This document shows positions 1 to 8,908 of a stretch of DNA of 48,404 bases, piece after piece. The first letter of the stretch is position 1, and each line of letters starts with the position of its first letter. Origin of the DNA: an uncultured Bacteroidota bacterium (GTDB lineage: Bacteria > Bacteroidota > Bacteroidia > NS11-12g > UBA9320); the NCBI GenBank assembly GCA_913050005.1, contig CAJXBI010000007.1:1-48404 (forward strand), in the 5' to 3' direction. The position numbers and the translations under genes are program-made. A model generated the notes under the pieces. It searched no databases. It saw only the letters and a list, made by a program, of their open reading frames with translations, and was not told the DNA's origin.

Positions 1-242
1 CCACATGGTCTAATAATCGATTTAATTTCTTCGATGGTCATTTTAACCATATCATATGGGTTATCTGCTTTTGAAAAGAGGAGTGGAGTTATCTTATTTA
101 CACGTTCATCTGTACACTGTGCTGACAATAAAACAGCAATAAGAAGTGTGTATGGATCTTTGTGATCTAGAGGTATGGGTACTTCTGCAAATTCAGATTC
201 TAGAATTTTATGAATTTCATATGCTCTTTCTTTTCTAGTCAT
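1..242 (-). CDS. nth: Endonuclease III, N-terminal part (gene runs off the left edge)
   Basis: Only the first 80 or so codons lie in the window; the rest is beyond base 1. The visible protein begins MTRKERAYEIHKILESEF and contains LLIAVLLSAQCTDERVNK, the first helices of the HhH-GPD base-excision glycosylase endonuclease III, then IKSIIRPCG. The enzyme removes oxidised pyrimidines and nicks the abasic site. The ATG at 242 overlaps the stop of lplA (TAG at 237-235) by eight bases in another frame, so the two are probably co-translated. The catalytic Lys/Asp and the iron-sulfur cysteines would be off the edge and cannot be checked. The family call is firm from the SAQCTD block. Confidence 0.9.
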   Translation of the reverse strand, partial: MTRKERAYEIHKILESEFAEVPIPLDHKDPYTLLIAVLLSAQCTDERVNKITPLLFSKADNPYDMVKMTIEEIKSIIRPC

Positions 243-1086
243 GCTCTAGTATTTTTTTGAAGGGTAGCCCAATTTCGTTAGAATTTTTGGATTCTATTAC
301 TTTACCTTTTCTTATTTTATAATTCTCACCAGATTTGCCAGTGTATTTAAACTGGGGTGTATGATTAAAATTCCATTCGTCTAAAGCGTATTTTTCATTG
401 ACTAAATTGGTGATTTCTGTCATGTTTGATGGATCTATTTCTTGTACAGAATTTACATCAATTATGATTTTTAATTTTTGGACAATTAATTCAAGAAAGG
501 TTTCTGTACTGCCCCAATCATAGAAATTTCTCAAATTGGAAACAGGACTTCTTTTTGATGGCACTGCATGCGTTTTAATGTTCAATGCTTCTTTTGGTTT
601 TATGCTTCCATTGAGCTTTACGAGATTGCTATCATATAGTAAAGTCCCGTGATGTAATAATCTTTTTAGTGAGCTGTTTACATGTTCAGCGTTACCACTT
701 ACTTTATATTCACCAACAAACAGATCATTTCGTTTAGATATACTATTGGGAATATTAAGTTGTTCTAGGGTTTTACTAATCGGAATAATATGTTCTTTGA
801 AATTGACAAAATCAGTTTCTTTGTTACGCAAAAATGAAAAGTTAATATTTCCTAGATCATGAAAAACAGTTCCACCACCACTTAACCTTCTGATAATTTT
901 AAAATCTCTAGATGGTGATAAATCAACTTCTATCCATGGATTTTGGTGCTTACCTATAACAACAGCGTCTTTATTGATATAAAATAATAATATGTCTTGT
1001 TTTGAGCTAGTTAAAAGAAACTCCTCAAGAGCAATATTTTTATATACGTCATGGGAGGACGAGATGTAAATGTCTATGGGTTTCAA
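235..1086 (-). CDS. lplA: Lipoate-protein ligase A
   Basis: This cytoplasmic enzyme activates lipoate with ATP and attaches it to lipoyl domains of 2-oxoacid dehydrogenases and the glycine cleavage H protein. The sequence has the family core: RRLSGGGTVFHDLGNINFSF at about residues 66-85 and YKVSGNAEH further on, where the GKVSG-type lysine binds lipoyl-AMP. The length of 283 aa suits the short LplA form with a reduced C-terminal domain. The start is TTG at 1086, forming a TTGA overlap with the stop of the prenyl synthase gene; the upstream frame has a stop 12 bases before it and no ATG. The partner pdhA lies elsewhere in this window (34878). An octanoyltransferase-like role is possible but less likely. 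Confidence 0.88.
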   Translation of the reverse strand: MKPIDIYISSSHDVYKNIALEEFLLTSSKQDILLFYINKDAVVIGKHQNPWIEVDLSPSRDFKIIRRLSGGGTVFHDLGNINFSFLRNKETDFVNFKEHIIPISKTLEQLNIPNSISKRNDLFVGEYKVSGNAEHVNSSLKRLLHHGTLLYDSNLVKLNGSIKPKEALNIKTHAVPSKRSPVSNLRNFYDWGSTETFLELIVQKLKIIIDVNSVQEIDPSNMTEITNLVNEKYALDEWNFNHTPQFKYTGKSGENYKIRKGKVIESKNSNEIGLPFKKILEHD

Positions 1087-2045
1087 TTTTCTCTTTTAGA
1101 TAACAAAGTCAAGATTTCTTCTAAATATTCAGTATTTCCAATTTTTGATAAATGATCCAGAATAGAATGACTGTTTGTAGTATACTGTTCAGCTAGATGG
1201 AGTGTTTTTTGATCTGCTTTAGTTGATTGCATTTTCCGTTTAATAAATTCAATTATTTCGTCATCATTTGATGTTTCAAAAACATGATTTATTGAATCTA
1301 TCTCTTCTTGATTTAGGTTAGTCCACATTTCGTTCCAAAGAAATGTTTTCTTTTTATTCAAGATATCACCGCCAATTTTTTTCCCAACTTTGGCTTTTTC
1401 ACCAAAACTATCGAGGTAGTCATCCATTAATTGAAATGATAAGCCCATGGATATTCCCAAATCGTATAACGTGTCAGATTCTATTTTTGATGCACCACCA
1501 AGTAAAGCACCTGCTTGAAGACTGAAGCCAATTAATACTGCCGTTTTTTGTCTAATCATGTGGAGGTATTCTTTGTTGGTGACAATACTTCTCGATTCAA
1601 ACATCATGTCATTCATCTGACCCTCACACAATTCTTTTGCCATTTTATTAAATAGATTAAGAATATCTAAATTTCCAATTTCGGTTAGTTTTTCATACAC
1701 TTCAATTTGCAAAAGATCGCCGCATAATATAGCGGTTGCGTCATCCCATTTAAGATGGACGGTTTGTTGTCCTCTTCTCAATTCAGATTTGTCCATGATG
1801 TCATCGTGCATGAGTGTAAAATTGTGAAACATTTCAATAGCTTGTGCAAGTTTGATTACATCATCAGCAGTTTTATCTTGATATAATTTATATGCAGCTA
1901 AGGTCATTGCTGGACGAATTCGTTTACCCCCGATATTTAAAATATATGAGATCGGTTCGTATACTTCTCTCGGACTACCTGGTTGTGTAGTTATTGACGG
2001 GAGATGAGCTTCAAATTCAGCTATGATTTCTTTTAGTTTTTGCAT
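1083..2045 (-). CDS. Polyprenyl diphosphate synthase, probably geranylgeranyl or farnesyl diphosphate synthase
   Basis: A trans-prenyltransferase that adds isopentenyl diphosphate to allylic diphosphates. Visible motifs are GGKRIRPAMTLAAY near the N terminus, the first aspartate-rich motif DDIMD followed by RRGQQTVH, and the second motif DDYLD. The residue five before the first motif is phenylalanine (FTLMHDDIMD) and there is no insertion in the motif; in known enzymes a bulky residue there shortens the product, so C20 (possibly C15) is more likely than a long quinone side chain. This would suit the carotenoid genes at 6375-8460, but product length is inference. I use the ATG at 2045 rather than the TTGs just upstream. 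It lies 26 bases after rnr and its stop overlaps the lplA start. Confidence 0.85.
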   Translation of the reverse strand: MQKLKEIIAEFEAHLPSITTQPGSPREVYEPISYILNIGGKRIRPAMTLAAYKLYQDKTADDVIKLAQAIEMFHNFTLMHDDIMDKSELRRGQQTVHLKWDDATAILCGDLLQIEVYEKLTEIGNLDILNLFNKMAKELCEGQMNDMMFESRSIVTNKEYLHMIRQKTAVLIGFSLQAGALLGGASKIESDTLYDLGISMGLSFQLMDDYLDSFGEKAKVGKKIGGDILNKKKTFLWNEMWTNLNQEEIDSINHVFETSNDDEIIEFIKRKMQSTKADQKTLHLAEQYTTNSHSILDHLSKIGNTEYLEEILTLLSKREN

Positions 2046-2071
2046 GTGCAACAAATTTACAGTTCTTCCTT

Positions 2072-4183
2072 TTACGAAATAATTTGAAAATCAATGTTTC
2101 GTTTATTCAAATCTGTATTTTTTACACGAATCCATAATTTATCTCCCATATTGAACGATTTACCTGATCTTCTTCCTCTTATCATTTTTTTATCAGGGTA
2201 GTAACTGTATTGATCTCCTTTTATATCTCTTAATCGGACCATACCTTCACATTTATTCTCAATAATTTCTATATAAATACCCCACTCGGTTAATCCACTG
2301 ATGATTCCCTCAAATTCTTCTCCTTTAAAACCACTCATATATTCAACCTGTTTGTATTTAATACTTGCTCTCTCTGCATTTGTAGCTTTTTGTTCTTGCT
2401 TACTACTATGCGACGCCATTGCCTCAACTTGACTATAATCAAATGACTTTTTTTTCTGAAGATAATCATTTAACATCCTATGGGTAATCAGATCAGGATA
2501 TCGACGAATAGGAGATGTAAAATGGGCATAATGATCAAATCCTAATCCGAAATGGCCTACTTTTTTTGTAGTATAATATGCTTTTTCCATACTTCTTATG
2601 GCTAATGGTTGAAGTATATCTCCTTCTAAGGTACCTTGAACTTTACTCACCATACTATTGATAGAAGCTGCAAGTTGTTTGTAGTTTGAAGTATCAATTC
2701 TGAAACCAAAATTTAGAGCAGTTTCTGCAAATTCGGCAAGTTTTTCATGACTAGGTTCTTCGTGAACACGATAAGGAATGGGCATCTTATTATTGTCAAC
2801 ATATAGCTGTCTTGCAACATATTTATTGGCAAGAAGCATATACTCTTCAATCATCTTGTGAGCATCTTTTCTGACTTTAGGAATTACTGCAATTGGTTTT
2901 CCATTTTTATCCAAGGTGAACCGAAACTCGGTTGTTTCAAAATTAATCGCACCATTTTCATACTTCTTTTTTCGAAGTTTTGAAGCAATTAGATTCATTG
3001 TTTTCAACTCTTCAGCATACAGACCTTTTTCTGAATCTATAACTTCTTGGGCATCTTCATACGAAAAACGATGATCAGAGTAAATGACGGTTTTTGCAAA
3101 TCGATAGTCTTTGACATTTGCATCTGAATCAAACTCAAATATTACAGAGAAACACAACGATTCTTCGTGAGGCCTCAATGAACAGATATTATTACTCAAG
3201 ACCTCAGGGAGCATTGGTATTGTTCGGTCAACTAAATAAACGGATGTGGCTCTTTTAATAGCCTCTTTATCAATAACATCTGTTGGATTTATATAGTGCG
3301 AAACATCGGCTATATGAACACCAATTTCAGTATTTCCATTTTTTAATTTTTGAAAACTCAATGCATCATCAAAGTCTTTTGCGTCTGCTGGATCGATGGT
3401 GAAGGTGCTAATTGATCTGTAATCTTCCCGTTTAGAAACTTCATCTTTATGAATAGTTTTAGGAAGTTGAGCGGCTGCTTTTTCAATGGCATCGTCAAAC
3501 TGAGTATCAAAACCAAACTCAGCCACAATAGCATGCATTTCAGCAGAATTGTTTCCAGCTTTACCAAATACTTCAACAATACGAGCATATGGATTCTTGG
3601 CTCTTGCTGGCCAATCCCTAAATTTAATTTTTACTTTATCACCATTTTTGGCATTTTTTAAATACTCATTGGGTATGTAAAAATCAGTATGAATTTTATT
3701 GTTATCAGGGATCACAAAATGCGTATTTCGATTTGATGATAATGTACCCACAATGTATTCTCGATTTCTATTCACTACGGTGTTTACAAACGCTCTTGGT
3801 TTAGTTTTTCCTTCAATGTATGATAATTTGACTTTTACTAAATCACCATCAAATGCATCAAGAGTATTGCCGTATTTTATTTTAATATCATTCTCAAGAT
3901 TATCTGCTACTAAATAAGCATCTCCTTTTGAGTTGAAATCTAAAGTTCCTTCAATTTCGTTGAAATCCTTTTTTTTAAACATGAACTTACCAACTGAAGG
4001 TGATTTAATTTGACCTTCCATAACCAATTTTTCCAGTGTTTGATTAACCTCTTTATAGGATATATGAGGTATTTTAGAACCAATCTGCTTGTAATTAAGT
4101 GGTGTATTGGGTTGATCAATAAGTACGCTTATAACAGAAGTGAAGTTCTTTGTGGTTTTTTGACCTTTTTTCTTTTTTTTCAA
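2072..4183 (-). CDS. rnr: Ribonuclease R
   Basis: A 3'-5' exoribonuclease that degrades structured RNA. The 703-residue protein has a lysine-rich N terminus, a winged-helix-like segment, cold-shock/OB domains, the RNB catalytic domain with DPADAKDFDDALSF at about residues 265-280 (aspartates coordinate Mg2+), the SPIRRYPDL motif in the second half, and a C-terminal S1 RNA-binding domain from about residue 618 (FEGIISGLTEWGIYIEI). The start is TTG at 4183: no ATG or GTG lies between it and the stop of the upstream ABC gene region, and a basic N terminus is usual for these proteins in Bacteroidota. The ABC gene ends 10 bases upstream, so co-transcription is likely. Confidence 0.95.
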   Translation of the reverse strand: MKKKKKGQKTTKNFTSVISVLIDQPNTPLNYKQIGSKIPHISYKEVNQTLEKLVMEGQIKSPSVGKFMFKKKDFNEIEGTLDFNSKGDAYLVADNLENDIKIKYGNTLDAFDGDLVKVKLSYIEGKTKPRAFVNTVVNRNREYIVGTLSSNRNTHFVIPDNNKIHTDFYIPNEYLKNAKNGDKVKIKFRDWPARAKNPYARIVEVFGKAGNNSAEMHAIVAEFGFDTQFDDAIEKAAAQLPKTIHKDEVSKREDYRSISTFTIDPADAKDFDDALSFQKLKNGNTEIGVHIADVSHYINPTDVIDKEAIKRATSVYLVDRTIPMLPEVLSNNICSLRPHEESLCFSVIFEFDSDANVKDYRFAKTVIYSDHRFSYEDAQEVIDSEKGLYAEELKTMNLIASKLRKKKYENGAINFETTEFRFTLDKNGKPIAVIPKVRKDAHKMIEEYMLLANKYVARQLYVDNNKMPIPYRVHEEPSHEKLAEFAETALNFGFRIDTSNYKQLAASINSMVSKVQGTLEGDILQPLAIRSMEKAYYTTKKVGHFGLGFDHYAHFTSPIRRYPDLITHRMLNDYLQKKKSFDYSQVEAMASHSSKQEQKATNAERASIKYKQVEYMSGFKGEEFEGIISGLTEWGIYIEIIENKCEGMVRLRDIKGDQYSYYPDKKMIRGRRSGKSFNMGDKLWIRVKNTDLNKRNIDFQIIS

Positions 4184-4193
4184 TTTTTTTATT

Positions 4194-5825
4194 TTAGATA
4201 GACTCCAAAAGAGTCTTTGTATATTCAGATTTTGGGTTTTTAATTAATTCCTCTGTATCTCCAGATTCTATAATTTTCCCATTTTTTAAAACAACCAGTT
4301 TATTGCAGAAATAACTAACAACATTCATGTCATGAGATATGAGTAAATAGGTTAGATCCTTTTCAGATTTTAGTTGATTTAGAAGATTTAATATTTTAGC
4401 TTGAATGCTGACATCTAAAGCACTTACAGCTTCATCTAAAACGATGAACTTTGGTCCTTTTGCAAGAGCTTTTGCAATACAAATTCGTTGGCGTTGGCCT
4501 CCAGAAAACTCGTGAGGATATTTTTGATAATCATTCTCAGATAAACCAACTATTTTGATGAGTTCAATAGAATTTTGTTTTATGTCTTTTGACTTTAAAT
4601 TCTCTTTTGAAATTTGAAAAACCTCAGATATGGCTCTGCCGATTGTATGTTTTGGATTTAATGATGAGAATGGATCTTGAAATACAAGTTGAATTTCTTT
4701 TGATAGATCAGAGAACGATTGTATTTCATTTCCATGAAGTGAGATTGTTCCTGATGTTTCTTTCCATAATCGTAAAATGATCTTAGCAATGGTACTTTTT
4801 CCACTTCCACTTTCACCAATTAGACCTATGATATCTCCTCGATTCACTTGAAGACTTATATCTTCTAGAACTTGTTTTTTTGTTTTACTAAAGAGTCCAT
4901 TTTGAACATGATATTTCCCTATTTCTTTTAATTCCAAGATAACTTCGTTACTTGGTATATTAGGGGTTAGTCTTTGTAGCTTTGGTTTTTTGTAGGTTAA
5001 ATTTCCGTTAGTTTCGATCAACAGATCGCTTATTTCTTCGAGTATATTTCCTTTTTTACGATATGATGGCCTACTTTCTATCAGAGCCTTAGTGTAAGGA
5101 TGATTTGGAGAATTGAGGATTTTTGAGGTTTTATCTTGTTCAACAATTTCTCCTTGGTACATCACAGTTGTTCTATCCGCAAATTCTCGTAACGATAACA
5201 AATCGTGCGTGATGAACAAGATCCCCATATTATCCTCAACGCTTAATTTTTTTAGCAAGGTAAGGATTTCTCGCTGAACTGCAATATCAAGTGCAGTAGT
5301 AGGTTCGTCTGCAATTAATAAGTTTGGTTTTTTGGCAAGAGCCATAGCAATCATTATACGTTGCCTTTGACCACCACTTAATTCATGAGGGTAACTTTTT
5401 GCAATTCGTTCAACGTCAGTAAGTTCTACCTTGTTTAGCAAATCATAAAGTATGTCATTGTTTTTTGTAAATGAAGATTCCATTATCTGATCTCCACAAG
5501 TTATCAGTGGATTCAGTGCTGTCATGGGTTCTTGAAATATATAGGCTATTTCTTCTTTACGTATTTTTTGCAATTGAGTATTTGAACATTGAATTAAGTC
5601 AATGCATTGTTTATTTGTATAGTAATTAACTGACCCACTATAAATAGCATCTTCAATTAATCTAGTTATAGATTGACTTGCTACAGATTTTCCGCTTCCA
5701 CTCTCACCAATAAGACCAAGAATTTCACCAGCATTCAGAAAAAAACTTATTCCTTTTACAGCCTCAAAATTTGTTCCTTCTTGAGAGAATTTAACGGATA
5801 AGTTATTTATTTCAAGTATTTTCAA
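4194..5825 (-). CDS. ABC transporter ATPase with two fused nucleotide-binding domains (oligopeptide/dipeptide type)
   Basis: One chain of 543 aa holds two complete ABC ATPase domains of the DppD/DppF or YejF type. Domain 1 has Walker A GESGSGKS at about residues 38-45 and signature LSGGQRQR near 148; domain 2 has Walker A GESGSGKS near 337 and signature FSGGQRQR near 438, each followed by a Walker B aspartate-glutamate pair. Such proteins power uptake of peptides or similar solutes across the inner membrane. No permease or substrate-binding gene is present in this window, so the partners must be elsewhere. The start is TTG at 5825, one base after the DUF4293 stop; the upstream frame meets a stop with no ATG. 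The substrate is not deducible. Confidence 0.9.
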   Translation of the reverse strand: MKILEINNLSVKFSQEGTNFEAVKGISFFLNAGEILGLIGESGSGKSVASQSITRLIEDAIYSGSVNYYTNKQCIDLIQCSNTQLQKIRKEEIAYIFQEPMTALNPLITCGDQIMESSFTKNNDILYDLLNKVELTDVERIAKSYPHELSGGQRQRIMIAMALAKKPNLLIADEPTTALDIAVQREILTLLKKLSVEDNMGILFITHDLLSLREFADRTTVMYQGEIVEQDKTSKILNSPNHPYTKALIESRPSYRKKGNILEEISDLLIETNGNLTYKKPKLQRLTPNIPSNEVILELKEIGKYHVQNGLFSKTKKQVLEDISLQVNRGDIIGLIGESGSGKSTIAKIILRLWKETSGTISLHGNEIQSFSDLSKEIQLVFQDPFSSLNPKHTIGRAISEVFQISKENLKSKDIKQNSIELIKIVGLSENDYQKYPHEFSGGQRQRICIAKALAKGPKFIVLDEAVSALDVSIQAKILNLLNQLKSEKDLTYLLISHDMNVVSYFCNKLVVLKNGKIIESGDTEELIKNPKSEYTKTLLESI

Positions 5826-5826
5826 A

Positions 5827-6300
5827 TCACCTTATTCTATCCATTGACCGAATGAGTTGTTCGTCTTTTTTGATTCCACGAAATGCCAATAAGTTAAATA
5901 AAATCAGAATAATAGGGAAAATCACCCCATACTTAAAATTTGATGTTACAGTATTTTCAAAATAGTTTATGTGGAGACTATAGTTGTAAATCAGAGCAAT
6001 CAATAAAAAAATAAATAGATAGTTAAATGCGGTTAGTAGCAATTGCAACTTACGATTTTTAAAACTAAAAATATTGATGAGGCTTGATATTATAATTACT
6101 AGAAGAGAGCCAAAAATCAATTTGTTATTTTCAATCATATTTGAATCTTCATTCATAATATGCGTTTGATTATAATAAACAAATACCTTTTCAGAATTAT
6201 CATTGTTATAAATCTCATAGATTGGAACGTCAGCTAGTGATAAAACAGAACAAATTATAATGATTCCTAAAATGAATAGGGTCTGAGTTCTTTGTAACAT
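5827..6300 (-). CDS. DUF4293 family membrane protein
   Basis: A small integral membrane protein of 157 aa. The N-terminal MLQRTQTLFILGIIII fits the MIQRIQT-type opening of the DUF4293 family, which is known mainly from Bacteroidota and has no assigned function. Four hydrophobic segments can be seen: near residues 7-25, 60-80, 88-105 and 120-138, with a hydrophilic loop between the first two. I choose the ATG at 6300 because it matches the family start; the open frame continues upstream for 31 codons of low-complexity sequence. It is divergent from the carotenoid genes and is the first gene of the minus-strand run that continues with the ABC ATPase and rnr. Confidence 0.8.
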   Translation of the reverse strand: MLQRTQTLFILGIIIICSVLSLADVPIYEIYNNDNSEKVFVYYNQTHIMNEDSNMIENNKLIFGSLLVIIISSLINIFSFKNRKLQLLLTAFNYLFIFLLIALIYNYSLHINYFENTVTSNFKYGVIFPIILILFNLLAFRGIKKDEQLIRSMDRIR

Positions 6301-6306
6301 ATGTTT

Positions 6307-6314
6307 CAAATTTA
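6307..6314 (-). promoter_or_regulatory. Candidate -7 promoter box for DUF4293 gene, within an inverted repeat
   Basis: On the minus strand this reads TAAATTTG, a match to the Bacteroidota -7 box TAnnTTTG. It ends seven bases before the ATG at 6300, which would give a nearly leaderless mRNA. No TTG is found at the expected -33 distance. The box sits inside ATGTTT-N7-AAACAT (6301-6319), a 6-base inverted repeat. In AT-rich DNA such matches occur by chance. Confidence 0.25.
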
Positions 6315-6374
6315 AACATAATCTCAGTTCCAGTGTTTTCATTTCTACAGAATTAGTCAGATATTGCCAACACA

Positions 6375-7853
6375 TTGAAATCAACCAAGCCATTAAATTC
6401 AGCTGTAATAGGTTCAGGCATTGCCGGACTTGCTTCTGCTATTCGTTTAGCTTCTATGGGGGTGAAAGTTGTTGTTTATGAAAAATCTTCAACATATGGC
6501 GGCAAATTGGGTGTTTGGGAAAGCGATGGATATCGATTTGATACAGGACCGTCACTCTTTACTATGCCTCAATATATAAAGGAACTTCTTATTATTGATG
6601 GATTAAATGACGTGGATTTTGACTATGATCAATTAGATATTTTGTGCAATTATTTTTGGGAAGATAAAACTAGTGTATCCGCATACAGTGAAAGAGAAAA
6701 ATTTAAAGAAGAACTTAGGGTTAAACTTGGTGAAAATCCAAATAATATTGATTCATTTCTTGAGGATAGCAAGGCAAAATACCAAATAACAAATCACGTA
6801 TTTCTTGAAAAATCACTTCACAAGTTAAGCACATATCTACGATGGGAAACACTCAAAAGTATGTTAAGAATTCGTAAAGTTGGTGTTTTTAAAAAGATGC
6901 ATACTGAAAATACGAAGCAATTTTCAAACCCAAAATCAGTACAATTTTTTGATAGGTTCGCGACATACAACGGTTCCAATCCGTATGAATCTCCTTCAAC
7001 TTTGAATGTTATTCCTCATTATGAATTTGGAATTGGAGCGTTTTTTCCTAAAAAAGGAATGCGATCTATTGTAGATGCTTTATACGCAAAAGCTATTAAC
7101 ATGGGAGTTCAATTCGAATTCAATACAGTTATAAATCAAATTACTAAATTAGGTAATACTTATACTGTTAATAATGAAGATATTAACTATAATTTATTGG
7201 TTTGTAATATGGATATTGCTACAGCATCTAAAGGGCCATTAAAAACCTTAATCAAAACACAAAATAGTCATTATTCACCGAGTAGTTCTGCTTTAATTTT
7301 TTACTGGGGAATTAAAAGGGAATTTAAGGAATTAGATTTACACAACATTTTCTTTTCGGCAGATTATCAAAAAGAGTTTAAATCAATTTTTGATAATCAT
7401 ACAATTTACGACGATCCAACGGTTTATGTTCAAATTAGTAGTAAATTAAAGAAAGATGATGCCCCTACAAAACGCGAAAATTGGTTTGTGATGGTTAATG
7501 CACCTTATGTGCATGGGCAAGATTGGGATACGTTGATAAGTGCAACTAAAGATAATATTATTTCAAAGTTGAGTCGTTTACTTGATGAAAATATTCAAAA
7601 TCTAATAGAAGTAGAGCATATTTTAACACCACAATTAATTTGGGATAAAACAGGCAGTTATAAAGGGGCACTATATGGTTCAAGTTCGAATAATAGAATG
7701 TCAGCTTTTTTGAGGCACCCAAATTTTAGTAAACATCACAAGGGTTTATATTTTTGTGGTGGAAGTGTGCACCCAGGTGGTGGTATTCCATTATGTTTGT
7801 TGTCAGCAAAAATTACGTCAGATATTATTCATAATGATTTCAAGATTTGTTAA
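6375..7853 (+). CDS. crtD: CrtI/CrtD-type carotenoid desaturase, likely 1-hydroxycarotenoid 3,4-desaturase
   Basis: An FAD-dependent carotenoid oxidoreductase of 492 aa, membrane-associated. The N terminus has the dinucleotide-binding motif AVIGSGIAGLASAIRLAS and YGGKLGVWESDGYRFDTGPS, and the C terminus has FCGGSVHPGGGIPLCLLSAK, the phytoene-desaturase family signature. I prefer CrtD over CrtI because of the GPSLFTMP block and because the next gene is a CruF-type hydratase whose product CrtD desaturates; together these build myxol-, saproxanthin- or flexixanthin-type end groups. A phytoene desaturase role cannot be excluded. The start is TTG at 6375: a stop lies in frame at 6354 and no ATG intervenes. 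It overlaps the cruF start by 20 bases. Confidence 0.82.
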   Translation: MKSTKPLNSAVIGSGIAGLASAIRLASMGVKVVVYEKSSTYGGKLGVWESDGYRFDTGPSLFTMPQYIKELLIIDGLNDVDFDYDQLDILCNYFWEDKTSVSAYSEREKFKEELRVKLGENPNNIDSFLEDSKAKYQITNHVFLEKSLHKLSTYLRWETLKSMLRIRKVGVFKKMHTENTKQFSNPKSVQFFDRFATYNGSNPYESPSTLNVIPHYEFGIGAFFPKKGMRSIVDALYAKAINMGVQFEFNTVINQITKLGNTYTVNNEDINYNLLVCNMDIATASKGPLKTLIKTQNSHYSPSSSALIFYWGIKREFKELDLHNIFFSADYQKEFKSIFDNHTIYDDPTVYVQISSKLKKDDAPTKRENWFVMVNAPYVHGQDWDTLISATKDNIISKLSRLLDENIQNLIEVEHILTPQLIWDKTGSYKGALYGSSSNNRMSAFLRHPNFSKHHKGLYFCGGSVHPGGGIPLCLLSAKITSDIIHNDFKIC

Positions 7854-8460
7854 AATTAACTTTTTTACACTACTACTCGTACCCTATGTAGTTGGTTTGA
7901 TTGGTATTCTTCTACCTCTAGCTAGGTCCTTCTTTCTTAGTTTAACACCCTACATGCTTTTGTTTAGCTTCGTTATTGTCTATCTTGAAGAGGGTAGATG
8001 GGTCATACGTAATTTATTGGCCATCCTTTTGATTATGGCATTTTCTTTTGGAGCAGAATATTTGGGTGTCAATTATGGCTATCTGTTTGGTGATTATACA
8101 TACGGGTCTATTTTGGGTTTTAAGTACTACAAAGTACCTTTAGTTATCCCTATTACATGGGCTTTGCTGTCTATTGCATCTAGGAGTCTGGTTAATTTAG
8201 TTACGAATAGCTATGCAATTTCTGCGTTCTTAACAGCTGTTGTGATAACGGCCTATGATTTTATATTAGAGCTTGTGGCTATTCGGTTTGGTTGGTGGTG
8301 GTGGAATACTGGAAATATCCCAATATTTAATTATATCTGTTGGTTTGTACTTTCATTTATTTTTCAATTATTATTTAGAAAAGTACCATCGATAACCGGG
8401 AGAAGCTATTGGATTATTTTTGTTCATCTTTTATTTTATTGGGTGCTTTTATTGATGTAA
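7834..8460 (+). CDS. cruF: Carotenoid 1,2-hydratase of the CruF type (DUF422 family)
   Basis: An integral membrane protein of 208 aa with about six or seven hydrophobic helices. The segment NYGYLFGDYTYGSILGFKYY followed by KVPLVIPITWALL, and later DFILELVAIRFGWWWW, matches the CruF/bacterioruberin-type carotenoid hydratase family (DUF422), which adds water to the psi end of carotenes such as gamma-carotene. The ATG at 7834 gives a start just before the first helix and overlaps crtD by 20 bases in another frame, suggesting translational coupling. Together with crtD it supports a monocyclic hydroxylated carotenoid. Phytoene synthase and cyclase genes are not in the window. Confidence 0.8.
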   Translation: MISRFVKINFFTLLLVPYVVGLIGILLPLARSFFLSLTPYMLLFSFVIVYLEEGRWVIRNLLAILLIMAFSFGAEYLGVNYGYLFGDYTYGSILGFKYYKVPLVIPITWALLSIASRSLVNLVTNSYAISAFLTAVVITAYDFILELVAIRFGWWWWNTGNIPIFNYICWFVLSFIFQLLFRKVPSITGRSYWIIFVHLLFYWVLLLM

Positions 8461-8461
8461 A

Positions 8462-8893
8462 ATGACTAACCTAATTTATCTAATTATATTTTTGACTTCA
8501 AACTTGTTGAATATTTCAATGTGTAGAGAAGTATACAAGACTCAAGATAAAGAAAGAGTTATATCAACCTTAGCTATTTTATCCGATAAGGAAGATTTAA
8601 CAACGGATGAGCTATGTTATAAGTCTGTTTTTGAGTGTATGAATGCAGAGTATGTACTAAATCCATATAAGAAATTATCATATTTTAATTCAGGGTATAA
8701 TACACTAAATACGATTATCAATGAAAATAATTCAAATGCTGAATACCGCTATCATCGATATATGATAGAGAAATCTGCACCATCATGGCTCATTGAAAAA
8801 AGTCATACCCAGATTGATAAGAAATTCATTATGAATACTATCTCAAAAGAACACCCCATGTACTCATTCATCATGGAAACCATGAATAACTAA
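8462..8893 (+). CDS. Small exported protein of unknown function in the carotenoid operon
   Basis: A 143-residue protein starting one base after cruF stops. Residues 1-19 are hydrophobic and look like a signal peptide (LIYLIIFLTSNLLNISM); a cysteine follows, but the lipobox is poor. The rest is predicted mainly helical, with the pattern CMNAEYVLNPYKKLSYFNSG and then AEYRYHRYMIEKSAPSWL. From memory this pattern recurs in small Bacteroidota proteins near pigment or lipid genes, but I cannot verify a family name. It has no recognisable catalytic motif. The tight spacing before and after (15 bases to the thiolase) suggests one transcript from crtD to the thiolase. Confidence 0.6.
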   Translation: MTNLIYLIIFLTSNLLNISMCREVYKTQDKERVISTLAILSDKEDLTTDELCYKSVFECMNAEYVLNPYKKLSYFNSGYNTLNTIINENNSNAEYRYHRYMIEKSAPSWLIEKSHTQIDKKFIMNTISKEHPMYSFIMETMNN

Positions 8894-8908
8894 CTATTTT
8901 TGAAGCAA

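Noticed and set aside
5827-6393. A longer start for the DUF4293 gene at 6393
   Set aside because: The extra 31 residues overlap the start of crtD and do not match the family, whose members begin at MLQR/MIQR.
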